Positions 1 to 11,510 of a stretch of 64,000 nt of DNA are shown piece by piece. The position numbers and the translations under genes are program-made. The stretch's first letter is position 1, and each line of letters opens with the position of its first letter. This DNA is from Glycine soja (taxonomy: Eukaryota > Streptophyta > Magnoliopsida > Fabales > Fabaceae), in assembly GCF_004193775.1 (NCBI RefSeq), contig NC_041009.1, forward strand, positions 42,835,534 to 42,899,533, given 5' to 3'. A model generated the notes under the pieces. It did not search any database. It saw nothing but the letters and a program-made list of their open reading frames with translations, and was not told the origin of the DNA.

Positions 1-2345
1 TGAATGAACTTCCGGTAAAAACTGGTAAGACCCAGGAATGCGCGAAGCTCTTTGGCGGATGTCGGAATCGGCCATTGCGTGATAGCTTGGAGTTTGGAGG
101 GTTCAGGGGTTACACCCTTGCCGAAAACTATGTGTCCAAGATATTCTAATTGATTCTGGGCAAACAAGCATTTCGTCTTCTTCAAAAAATACTGGCCGTG
201 AAGGAGAGCCTGGAAGATTAACTCCAAGTGTTGAATGGGAGCAGATAAAGAACTGTTGTAGACGAGTATATTGTCGAAAAATACTGCCGCGAAACGTCGC
301 AGGAACGGTGCTAGGAGAAGGTTCATTGCTGCCTGGAACGTGGAAGGCGCATTACACAAACCGAAGGGCATAACGAGGTATTCGTAGTGCCCTTGGTGCG
401 TTCGAAAAGTTGTCTTCTCAATATCAGCTTCGTGCATAAGGATTTGGTGGAATCCTTGCTTGAGACCAAGCTTGGAAAACCATGAGGCGTTACCTAACTC
501 GTCCAACAACTCGTCAATGGTGGGGATTAGGAAGCGGTCACGAACCGTTACAGCGTTAAGGGATCTGTAATCCACGCACATCCGCCAAGTTCCGTCCTTC
601 CTCTTCACCAAGAGGACTGGGGACGAGTATGGGCTAGTGCTCATTCGAATCAGGCCGGCGGAGAGCAATTCGGAGACTTGCTTCTCTATTTCTGTCTTCT
701 GAAAGTACGGGTACCGGTATGGCCGTACATTTACCGGTGCGGTTGAGGGTAAGAGGGTGATGTGGTGGGTAACCTCATGCAAGGGTGGTAAGCGCGTTGG
801 GGTCTGGAAGAGCCTCTCGTATTGAGTGATGAGTCTTGCAACAGGTTCCGGTAAAGGGGAAGGATGGCCTACGGTGTGGTTTGGTGAAGTATCAGGAAAA
901 ACACATAGATGAAATAGGGCAGAAGTGGAACCTGTGCGAACCAAGCGCTTTACTTGGGTTGTGGAGGCAGGTTCAAGTCCAGATGCTACGTCTGCTTGCA
1001 AAGAGACGTCCTGGCCCAAGTGCGAAAACCTCATTATGAAGGAGGAATAATCAGTGGTGATCGGCCCAAACTGCTTTAACCAGTCAATGCCGAGCACAAC
1101 ATCCGCCCCACTGATCTGAAGTAGGTGGAAAGTAACTGGAAAAGAATGGCCCTGTATGGTCAATAGAGTGTCAACACAACGTTGATTGCAATCTAGCATG
1201 GACCCGTTACCAACTAAGACTCGGAGGGGTGGTGTGTTTTCGACGGGGAGGTGGAGGAACTGCGCAATCCTTGTTTGAAGGAAGTTGTGAGTGCTTCGAC
1301 TGTCAATGAGCACGGTGATACGAGCGTTCCTTACGGTGCCGTAAACTCTAAATGTTTCCGATGATGAGAGGCCGGACATGGCATGGAGGCTAACGTGAGG
1401 GAAGCTTGTATTGGGAACCTTCTCTGGCTCGCCTTCGTTAGCTTCTAGAATGGAAATAGTTGTATCTAAGCTCGGGTCACCGTCATCTGAAGGAGAGGTA
1501 TCCGCCACGAGTAAGAGAATGCGTCCCTTACATCGGTGGTTAGGACTCCATTTGTCATCACAATTGTAGCAAAGTCCTTTTTCCCGGCGAAACGCCATGT
1601 CTTCCGGCGTGCGTTGAACATAAGGAGTCTTAGATTTAGGGTTGAGGTTAGTGGAAGAGTTGGATGGAAGTGGTTGGGACGATTGTGGAGGTGGAGTGCG
1701 CTTGTCACGAAGCTTCTCCTCTTGGAGCTTAGCAAGAGCAGTGGCCTGTAATAAGGAGATTGGCTGGAGAGCCAATACCTCGCGGCGGAGCTCTGGATTT
1801 AATCCAGAGATGAAACAGCTAAGTAGAAATGGTGGAGGGAGACCTATCACACGATTCGCCAACCTCTCAAATTCGGTTAAGTAATCATTCACCGAACCTC
1901 GTTGAACGAGTTTGAACAAAGCCCCCTTGGGATCGTTGTAGAACGTAGGTGCAAATCGTGACTCGAGCGCTTAAAGAAATCCTTGCCACGACGTGATGAG
2001 GCCGTTGGTAAACATCCATTGATACCAACTAAGGGCTGCACCGTCAAGAGGATACGACGTGTTCTGATACTGGAAGAGCTGATTCATCTTGAATATCCAT
2101 CCAAGAGGATCACGGCCATCGAAACGTGGAATATCAAGTTTAACAGAGTTACGGTGGTGGTTAGAGCTGTTTGAAGGAGGTTGGTTTTGGTGATGATCTC
2201 GAAGTTTGAGGTGGTCTAAGATTGAATCTACCTTCCTTGAAAGGTCTGTGTATCGCTCATTGAGGTTGGCTTGGCTGTTGGTGAGGCGCGCAATGGCATC
2301 TTCAAGACGGTCTGTGGTAGTTTTCCGTGTTCCATGATCAGCCAT
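1..2345 (-). pseudogene. Ty3/gypsy gag-pol polyprotein, partial and inactivated
   Basis: The ATG at 2345 opens a gag domain with the conserved DPLGWIFKMNQ and LSWYQWM stretches. A TAA codon at 1971-1973 interrupts it, but the same frame then stays open to the window edge. That frame carries gag C-terminal LFKLVQRGSV and ISGLNPELR motifs, a zinc knuckle CYNCDDKW..NHRC near 1530-1575, the retropepsin site near 1295-1310, and RT blocks (VDYRSLN, MPFGLCNAP, FFDNILVY) between 780 and 1. Two catalytic motifs are altered: the retropepsin DSG reads DSR, and the RT F-x-DD box reads FFDN. Gag also looks internally shortened before ALSWYQW compared with relatives I know. The copy is therefore inactive despite a nearly open frame. 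Confidence 0.9.
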
Positions 2346-2359
2346 GGCAATGGCTTCAA

Positions 2360-2373
2360 CGGAGGTCGGACCA
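2360..2373 (-). other. primer-binding site of the gypsy element
   Basis: The plus strand reads CGGAGGTCGGACCA, which ends in CCA like a tRNA 3' end, and it sits 3 nt inside the LTR edge. This is the expected position for a minus-strand DNA primer site. I did not assign the priming tRNA; the sequence is not the usual initiator-methionine type TGGTATCAGAGC. Confidence 0.6.
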
Positions 2374-2376
2374 ATT

Positions 2377-2794
2377 TGTTAGGGTTCGCGACGGCGCTGC
2401 AAGAGTGAGGTTAGTGAGTGAGAGAAAAGAGAGAGAGAATGAGGAAAGAATAATGGCCCAAATTCGAGGAAGGGCTTCCTCCTGAGTTCCTCAGAACTAT
2501 ATGAGATTATTCTTATCCTATAACAAGACTTTAGCAGCTTTATATACTGCTATGATACAAGCATGAATTAACTAACGATCCTAACGGATTCGCGTAAACG
2601 TAACTGCCCTAACTAACTAATACGCACGTGCTATATAGCTGTTTAATGGGCACATGTTATTTGTGGGTTACAAGCTACTCTGTTGCAGTTACTAACTAAC
2701 ATAATCCTGCAAATATCTGGGTTTGGTTGTTACGTGGACTGGCCTTATCGTGGTGCGAGGTTCGTCTTCAATGGAGGTAGCATGGTTGCTAACA
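2377..2794 (-). repeat. 5' LTR of the gypsy element
   Basis: The segment has canonical TG...CA ends with a short terminal inverted repeat (TGTTAG at one end, CTAACA at the other). It lies directly beside the primer-binding site and the gag start. The partner LTR is outside the window, so the boundaries rest on the terminal repeat and the primer site only. Confidence 0.8.
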
Positions 2795-3382
2795 TCAAGA
2801 GAGATAATTTATTTAAAAAATAAAATTAATAATTATTATAACGAAAAGTTAAAAAAATTAAAGACAGAGAATTCAAATATATAAATTAGGGAGAATAAAA
2901 TATACACATTAAAGATATTTAATGTAATTTTTTTAAACGAGGGATGTAAGTACACTTCCTCATTCATATATGGATCCGGCACAATATGATGGTTAAAATC
3001 CTTAGAAAGTGTTAGTGTCATTTGAAATTTAATGAAGATATAACAGGAGACAAAATTCTAGATTTTTAAAAGTTGGAATAAAATGTGTCCAAAAATTCGT
3101 TGTAGGCATGAATTGTGAAGTTCGAATGAGCGATCAAGAATAATTGATTAGTGAACTGCTGAATACAATAGAATCACCCAAGAAAATTTTCCAAGTCACT
3201 CTTATGTAATCATATAAAATAATTACGTACATATGCCATTATTATTTTCCATATATTGTTGTATTGACGCCACTTCGACGACATACAATGTTATATACTT
3301 AGTATATCAATGTTTACATGATTATGTTTTGCCATTTGCTAGATAAAATCACACAGCAGAGTTACTATACTATAATATTCAA
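2795..3382. other. AT-rich intergenic spacer
   Basis: The spacer lies between the gypsy LTR and the 3' end of the GDSL gene. Its right part should hold the 3' UTR and polyadenylation region of that gene. No other coding or structural signal was recognised. Confidence 0.5.
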
Positions 3383-6300
3383 TCAACGAAACTTTGCTAG
3401 ATATTTTTCAATTAAATGACTTGAGACTATCTGACTTGTTTTTTCTGATGGATGGAATGCATCCCAAAATACATACTTATTTGCATCTTCACATGTAAAT
3501 TTTGGATCGCACAGGAAACCCATCTCAAATCTCCCTGTTCCACAGCATCCCGTATCTGCTACCTCAAAACCTGCAAATTAAAAAATAATGTGCATAGTGA
3601 TAAATTATTAAGATTGATACTCCTTTTATTAAGTATTATTCTAACTTTTTTACCCAACTTAAAAAAAATTACTAATAAATAAATGAAAAGAACAATAATT
3701 CTGTAAAATTGATCTTATCATTATTAATTTGTTTATGAATCAATAATATTATTAAAAATATAAAAAATAATTAATATTACACTAAAAGATAAAACGATAC
3801 TCATTTTAGAAGTTAATTTTATTTTTTACATGATATTTATCATGAGTATTTCTTTTAGCATTACAACAACTCCACCTAATTGAATGCTCAATTTGAAATA
3901 TGCTTCAGCTCAAACTATGAGTATAAGGATTAAATGGAGGTGAATTTAGGTTATAGATGTTGTTCTTGTATCTTAGTTTAAGTCAAATTAGATTTTGAAA
4001 TACTTGGTAATTAATAAAGTACCCGTCGAGGATGAACGGACATCTAACATGTTCAAATCAAAACATATTCTTTGGACATATTCACATATGTCGAACAGTA
4101 CATCTCGACTTTCAGCATATGCAAACAATGAACATCATTCGATCATAATTATCATCACTAAATCCACTTAATGTTAATCACTCAATTAGAGGTATTTAAA
4201 TAGGATTAATAAGAATATTATTTAACTGGTAATCATGATATGATATAACCATAGACCTTACACCCAACAATGTTAGTATAAAAGGGGTGAACTCCTCCCC
4301 CCCCACACACACTAAAAGGGCTGATTCATTTTCACATATTCATTACATATCATTGATAGTTTTCCTAGTCGAACCCTCATTTGAGCATTGAAATATTTTT
4401 TGCAAGTACTCTTTTCTTCGCTTTGCCGAATACTCACGCACTCGAGACTTTGACAAGAAACATCAAACAGATGATCCTTCGACTCAATAAATCTTTCGGC
4501 ATAATAAGAGATCCTTTGGCAAAAGAACATATTTGTGACTAGAACATATATAATATCTATAGTTTGATATAGCTTTTCAAGAAAAATAACTTTGCTTTTT
4601 CACTCTCTTAAAATAATCACTATGTGAGGAGTAACTATTTCGTTAATGTTATGCTTCTCTCGAGTGTTAATGAAATAGTTAAATCTTACATTTTTCATGA
4701 TTTGTTTATTTTATTATTCTGTCGAAAAATTCTGTGAAAAGTGATTAAAAGAATAAAAAAATAAGCATAAGTACAAAATCTAAATGTATTGCATTAAAAC
4801 GACACTGCAAACAATAACTTTCCTTCAATATAGCTATTAGGGGGTGATGATAATTGATAGGTGGGTCAATTGGACCACCTCAATCCAGCTCAAGTAAAAA
4901 TATGCATGTTGGAATGTGTTGATGAACTTGATTGGGTAGGATTTATATTAACACAATTCATTTGGGTCAAGTATGAGTTTAACAATCTCATATGCGACTC
5001 AAGTTGACTATAAAAAAATTTAAAAATAAAATCAACACTCAATATTACCCGATAAAAATAGAAATACTTTATGTGATTTAGAAGATGTACTTCATTTTTT
5101 TTAAAAATGTGCTTCGTAGAGTATTTTTAACTTTTGAAACATGGTATCAATTGTTTTTCAATTTCATAATGCTTGGAGAAACCCAATTTCCATCATAACC
5201 AGCATTCTTGACAAGACTAATAATAATAAATGCTTGAGATAACCAAACCATCGATTGCCTTTTTTTCTTTTTTACTTTCACAAATTTACAATAGTGGGAT
5301 GGAAATTATATGATCTCCATTAACTTCTAATTATTAAATTCCTATCCATAAAATAGTTTATTTTTCATAAGAAATTATTATTAACTTTTTTTTTTACATT
5401 TTTAAATATTAAAAAAAATCTTCCCTAAAAAATGTTTTAAAATTTAAATATACATTAGATGTTTAAAAAATGTAAATTTTACTAATAATTGTTTATTGGA
5501 CAAGATAACTATTTTTAAACAAGCAGGTTAAAGTTTTTAAAAAATTTTACCAAACAACTTTTTTCTTAAAAGGTTCTTTTAATTTATGTTAAAAAAAATT
5601 ATATTTTTATAAACTCTTATTTTTAATTTTAACTTAAAAAAACCTTTAAGTAAAAAAAAGGTAAAGAGAACTATATAATAGATGAAATTGCTTTTACTTT
5701 TAATTTTTGCACGACAATTATTAAGAAATGGAGGGAGTAATAAATTGCTTTGCATTATTTGTGCTATTGCTATTAGAAGTTAAAGAGAACTATATAATAA
5801 ATGAAATTTCAAGCAAGGGGAAAGGAATCTACTACTACTTGAGTGGAAAAAAATCAGATATTACTAGTATATAGTATGAGCAATTAATGGACATATATAA
5901 ACTTACCAAAACGAGAAGGGTGTTTAACGATTTGCAGTATGATATCATAAGCATTTGCATCAACCAATTGAAGTCCAGGGAGGTCCTTGTTGAGCTTTGT
6001 CACCAACCACCCCAACTTTCCATTGAACTCCAAGGCCAAATTATTGTATTCCTCAACACAATTATGGTACTCCAAAATGTTTGTTGCTCTCTCCAGTGGC
6101 AGACACCCCATAGGAGGCAACCCAGTCAGAGAAATTTTCCTTGCCCCAAGGCCATAAATTTCCTTGAAGAAGCTCTCAGCAAGCCCTAGGAGGAAGTCCT
6201 CATATTGCTGAACAATAGGGAATTCACACCTTCTTTCAGGGAGTGTGTAGTAGTTCTCAAGGAAGTCATTGGTCCCTATGCTGACCAAATATAAAGCCTC

Positions 6301-7843
6301 TCTTATTATTTCATTGGCCTTCTCATCCCCAAGATGTGCCCTCAGTTTCTTTTGGTACTCCTTGTAGTACTCAATTTCTTTCCATAGAGGTATCACATCC
6401 TGCAAAATTCAAATTGAGGATATTAATTGGATGAGGACTTGTGGTCCTTGAGGATATATAATAATTTTAGCTGAGCTTATTAGCATATTAATTAGCTAAT
6501 GTCAGTTAAAGAAAAAAGTATACTTGCACTAAAATACTTTTTACCTGTCAGTATTTGTTTATATTAATTAGTTTGTTATCTTGATTATTTCAATTATCTC
6601 CATTACTTTAAATTGATTCTTAATTCCGTACGTCAATTATGTGTACGACTATGTTAATTTTGATAAACATTCATCTAGTCTAATGTGACATATCTTTCAC
6701 AGTTTGAGGCATGTTATAAGTTAGTCAAACTAGTATAGTAAACTAATGAATGGCTCAACAATTGATCTAATATAAACACTTTTAAAAAATTAAAGTGAAA
6801 ATTTTAAACTTAAAAAATAAATTAAAACCCAAAAAATATAATAAAAAATCAAAAATATATTTTAGTGCCAAATTAATATATTATCTCTGTACAAGTACCT
6901 TTATGTAGGCAGTCAGATAATATCTTGGACTTAATTCAACACTTATCAGAAAAGGTAAGTTTTGTCTTGTTTATGAAAATATTTCCTTTTTTGTTTTTCC
7001 AAATAATTATAAAAATATCATATATATTTTTTTACTTTATTTTTATTTTCAAATGCTTATACACACAGACAAAAATAAAATCTAACAAAATCTTATTTTC
7101 AACATTTTTAATATATCTTTAAAAATAATATAAATTGACATTTTTTTATAGTAGCTTGTAAAATTAGGAAATAGAAAAATAAAAAATCATTTTTTGCAAT
7201 CCAAGTAGATCCTAAAGTCTTTTTGGAAAGAAAAAAAACTATGATACTGTTCACCCCTAAAAAAACCTTAAAATGAAATGGATTGAGACAGAGTCAAGAG
7301 AGATAGGATGAAAGAAATTAAGAAAAATATAGAAAGTAATAAATGTGAATTGCATAGAAAGTAAATAGAATGAAAAGGAAACAAAAGAGAAATAAATGTA
7401 TGTTTATAATTTTTTCATAAAAGAAAAATGCATCTCAAGATGGAGTGACTACTTGAAATTAAAATACTTACAGCAACCCTTGCAGTAGCATTGTCAAATC
7501 CAGTTCCAGCAGAAGCAAAGCACACCCCAGAGGCAAAATCAGATATGTTATAAGCTGGATCCAAGTATGCAGGAACTGATTGCTTAATGCCAAAGGCCTC
7601 AGAGATGAAGTCAGGGGCAATGCGTCCATTGGAGAATCTCCCAGTAGGGTTTCCATTGAAAAAGTCACGACCATAAGGCTCAAAGTTGCTCCTTGCAATG
7701 GTTGGAATGAAGTTGTTGTTACCTGAGTCCACAGAGGAGTCTCCAAACACTATTATTGAAGGAACTTTGGCACTTCTTGATGTGGAAAAATGCACCAAGA
7801 TTTCAATAATGAAGAGCCATAGAGCATACCCTTTTCCTCCCAT
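3383..7843 (-). CDS. GDSL esterase/lipase, three exons
   Basis: Exons on the minus strand are 7843-7472, 6399-5907 and 3570-3383, joined by GT/AG introns (donors GTAAGT, acceptors TTTTGCAG and TTTGCAG). The exons total 1053 nt and give an uninterrupted 350-residue protein, the usual size for plant GDSL lipases. The ATG at 7843 is used because the longer upstream frame starts with TTG. An N-terminal hydrophobic segment (about residues 6-22) looks like a signal peptide, so the enzyme is probably secreted. Block I FGDSSVDSGNNN carries the nucleophile Ser36, GTNDF is the oxyanion block, and DAFHP near residues 325-329 supplies the catalytic Asp and His. GTGFDNATARVA joins VIPLWKEIEYY across intron 1, as in relatives. 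Family members hydrolyse acyl or acetyl esters, often in cell wall or cuticle; the substrate cannot be read from sequence. Intron 2 is unusually long at 2336 nt. Confidence 0.95.
5662..5808. repeat. 28-bp direct repeats around a possible Stowaway-type terminus
   Basis: Near-identical 28-nt copies at 5662-5689 and 5781-5808 (27 of 28 bases) flank a 91-bp segment in GDSL intron 2. The segment contains TGGAGGGAGTA at about 5733, which resembles the end of a mariner/Stowaway MITE. No matching opposite end was found. Confidence 0.45.
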
Positions 7844-7919
7844 ATTATTCTTTCTAGCTATCAATTGGGTATTATTGGGTGGTGAAGATGGCTAGAGGGC
7901 ATGTGATAGATACCAGTGC

Positions 7920-7928
7920 TATTTATGG
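7920..7928 (-). promoter_or_regulatory. TATA box of the GDSL gene
   Basis: On the minus strand the sequence reads CCATAAATA about 80 nt upstream of the ATG at 7843. This spacing gives a leader of roughly 50 nt, which is plausible for a plant gene. Confidence 0.6.
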
Positions 7929-7929
7929 G

Positions 7930-9046
7930 AAGAAGCTGTTGTGTGTTTAGTGTGCACTTTTTGGTCAGCTCATGTTACTTTGAAAGTGATCAATAACAAA
8001 AATGGAGATAAAAATTAATTAATTAGGTGGCAGCTAGGTTTAGCAATTAAGGATATTTGTAGTGCATTATAGTAGTGGTACCTTGCAACCTCCAAGCATT
8101 ATTAAGCCGTTGAGTGAAAAGGAACATGTTCCCTGCTTTATTCATTCTAGATATTTTATTGGAATAGAAAATAAATAAATAAAATGTTACAAAAAAAGAC
8201 AGATGTTAGTATACTCAAAAGATCACTTAAAAAAAAGTACTCAAAAGATTCCAATTAAGAAATCAAGATTGAAAAGTTTTTATAAAAAAATATATTATTA
8301 ATATATGAATACAAGTGTTATATGTATTGAGAATATAATTTTTTTCCACACATATCCAGTTTCAAATCACTAGAGTTGTCAAAATTATCCAACTCAATGA
8401 GTTAGTTTGATGGGCTGAGTGGAACTAAACTTTTTAATTTACATCTAAAAATAGAATCAGACGAATTTGGTCCGGACTAAATGGACAAGAATGGGTTGTA
8501 AATATAAACCCAAAAATCAATATTAATCCTATTTTGGTCCAAGATTCTTGTATTTTAATTTTTTTATGACATACATATAATTTAAAATAAAAAGAAAAGA
8601 AGACCAATTTGACTTGATTAGACTCGGCGAATCAAGCTAACGTATATGAAAATCGTGCCAACACAATCCAACCTACTTTTCATGCTTTGGTCAGATAATT
8701 CATTTTGATAGTTGTACAAATTATTATATATAATAAATTTGTTTATTTTTATAATCTTTATCTTAAATTTTATATTAAAGATAAATTTTAATTGGCTCAC
8801 AATAAAAATAATATATTAATAGAACATATATGTTAAACTATGTATAATCAATAAGTCATTAGTTTGAGTGATATGGATGCAGTCTTTTTTAAACAAAATA
8901 TTGAATTTGAGACTTGCTAATAAAAAAAACCTAATTGAAACCAAAGGTGATCGTTTCATAATGAAAATTAGTCACCCGCTTTACCCGTGTATACTTTTGG
9001 AATATATATATATATATAGTCACCCGCTTTACCGTGTATACTTTTG

Positions 9047-9084
<38 letters not shown>

Positions 9085-11149
9085 TGATTTTCAGTGCAAT
9101 TAAAAAGAATTGTTATTGATTTATAAATTATTTCCCTTGATAAGACCAAAAATAAAAATTTACTAATAAAATTGGAGAGAATGATAATAGAATCAAGAAG
9201 ACAGTTACGTGGAACGAATAAGATTTTATGTTTATGAAAGCACCCTATTACCTGCGACCTGTAATGGGGGAAATATAAATACACGATAATGCAGTTAAGA
9301 ATTAAAGGAATGTTTCTTTTTAATAGTATTGCTTCAATCTCAAAATTAAATTTAAGTCCATATATATTAAACTCCTTTTAATAGAAACACAAGTTGGTGT
9401 ATTACAGATTTTTTTCATGCTACTGTTTTTGAATTTTTTTTTTTGATTCTCTATGAGGGAGGGAGGGAGCAACAGAGTCTATGCCCTGTACTATTGATCG
9501 ATTTTACTTGTGTATTAAACACTGCCTTATAAAATAAACTAGGATGAGTTTTTAAATTTGATTATGAAGGAAAGTGACAGATCAACCAAAGTTTGTTCAG
9601 TGAATTAAATTCTTATGGGACCCAAGAAGGTAAAAGGCAGGTCAAGGTAAGGGTCATGCAATCATGGGTTGATGTAGATAGTATGGGCCAGCTCTGAGTT
9701 GAGGTTGTTCTAGTTTACAGCTAATATCTTCTTAAATTTCTCTATGTATTTATTAGGACCTTTTGGCATTAAATACTTAACCAACAGATTACAAGAAGAA
9801 AAGTTAGATAATGCATTGTAAAAAAACTTGAAAGAGATCAACAAAAATCTACCAAAAAACAATAGTAAAAGTTTTTTTTTATCAGATTATACAGAAATTC
9901 TTTGTTATTTAATTGATATTTAAGTTGAAAATGTCGTTATACATATTTGTTTGAAAAAATGAAATAAATTAAATTAAATTCAAATTCTTTGTAACTTAAT
10001 TAGAATTTCTGCAGGTTAATGTTTGTAAAAGTTCACTTGCTTAATTTCTTGAAAATTTGACACATATAACTTGATCTTAATTTATAAAAAAAGTTTAATT
10101 CATTTTTATTTTTTTCTATAAATAATTATTAAGGAACTTATCTAAATAAGGTCAAATCACATACAAAGATATTTCTCACTCTATTAATTGAAGTACAGAA
10201 TATCAAAATTGGTAGAATATTAATTTAGTGTTTATACTCTAAAAGACACTACATGTAGGAAACTTAAAAAATATTACTAAAATTATAATTTTTAAGTAAT
10301 AACATAAAATATTATAACCATTAATCATTGTTAAAATGTTCTTAATTTTTTTATAAGGTCAATTTTAATATATTTAAAGCACAAAAATTATACAGTATAA
10401 TTTAATGATGTTTTGCTATATTATATTTAATAAATTTATTCATAATTGAACTCAAAGAAATATTATTAGATAATAATATAAAAAAAATTACATCCACTTT
10501 AATTTATATACAAGAAGGATTTTCACTCTATATATATGCAATCTTGGATTTATATAATTTTATTATTTAAAAATAAAAAATTTGAAATTATATATAATTA
10601 TTTTTATCGTTTTTATATTTTATTTTACATGCATGTATTAAAAAAATCTCTAATAAATGAAATAAAAAAAGAATTATCCCATAAAAATATATCATGCATT
10701 TAGATATATCATCACACACTTAAAATAATTTCTATCAATACTTTTTCTTTTAGAATAATCTCTATCACTACTTATGATACTAGCTAGTATCATATATTTT
10801 GATGTGCCATGCCATGCATGTATCTCATACACACACCCAACTAAAGATCAAAACTAACGACACATTAGGATTAAAATAAAATTTAGTCATGTGTATAAAA
10901 ACTTAAAAAATAAATTTAATCCTATTTTAAAATTCACGTACGACACTCTACAGAAGATCAAAAGTAATAAAAATTTAAGATTAAAACAAATTTAGCAGTA
11001 TGTTTAAAAACTAAAAATATAATTATTTAATTTATTTTAAAATTCATGTAGACACGTACATAGCATTAAAGATAAAAGTAATAAAGAAGTAGGATTAAAA
11101 TTAAATTTAGTCGTATGTATAGAAGATAGTGGTGGAGTTAATCTAATTC
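7930..11149. other. AT-rich intergenic region
   Basis: There is no convincing gene. The only structured sequence is the duplicated AT-microsatellite block at 8971-9082. Short open frames here are AT-rich and have no recognisable domain. Confidence 0.5.
8971..9082. repeat. tandem duplication with (AT)n tracts
   Basis: A unit of about 48 bp beginning GTCACCCGCTTTAC and ending in an (AT)n run occurs at 8971-9018. It is repeated from 9019 with one base missing and a longer AT run. Confidence 0.85.
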
Positions 11150-11510
11150 AAAGAGTGCAATATGCTTCTTACAGAACGGATGTAGCTCTCATCATCCTGT
11201 GGAGCATGTGGTCGACTCTATTTGGAGAACTCCTTCCTCTGATGTGGAAATAACTTGGCAGCATTATTGCTTCAGGGAAGCAAATACCGTTGTGGATTCG
11301 TTAGCATATTTTGCTAAATCCTTTAATTTGTTTCTGGTTGCATGTTATTTTAATATCCCCCTACCTTGTGTTGGGTGTTGCAGCTGCAGGCTGATTCTGC
11401 GGCTATTTCTTTCTGTAGGTACGTAGTCTAGTCTGTGTGTTTGGCCTTTTGTCCCTTCTTGTAAAACTCAAATACTTTGAGAATTATAAGTGTATGTGTT
11501 GTCCATAATC
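11150..11510 (+). pseudogene. LINE relic: C-terminal RNase H-like domain and 3' end
   Basis: A frame from about 11199 reads EHVVDSIWRTPSS, then WQHYCFREANTVVDSLAYFAK. This matches the WxHxxREAN..AD.LA signature at the C-terminus of the RNase H-like domain (RVT_3 type) in plant non-LTR retrotransposons. It is followed by LINE-tail-like sequence. Upstream RT is absent, so this is a 5'-truncated copy. It reads toward the plus strand. Confidence 0.7.

Larger units (their letters stand above)
1..2794 (-). mobile_element. Ty3/gypsy LTR retrotransposon, 5' part (LTR, gag, protease, RT)
   Basis: The element is read on the minus strand and runs off the left edge of the window. In coding order there is a 418-bp LTR (2377-2794), a 3-nt spacer, a primer-binding site, and then gag, zinc knuckle, aspartic protease and reverse transcriptase. 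RNase H, integrase and the 3' LTR would lie outside the window. The order protease then RT, the gag type and the single CCHC knuckle fit a Ty3/gypsy element, perhaps a chromovirus; the lineage is inferred. No target-site duplication can be checked because only one end is visible. Confidence 0.93.

Noticed and set aside
1466..1884. Open frames on both strands in the gypsy gag region
   Set aside because: They are out of frame with the continuous gag-pol reading and have no domain of their own.
8868..9284. Frames reading Ile-Tyr repeats around 9000
   Set aside because: They are translations of (AT)n microsatellite DNA.
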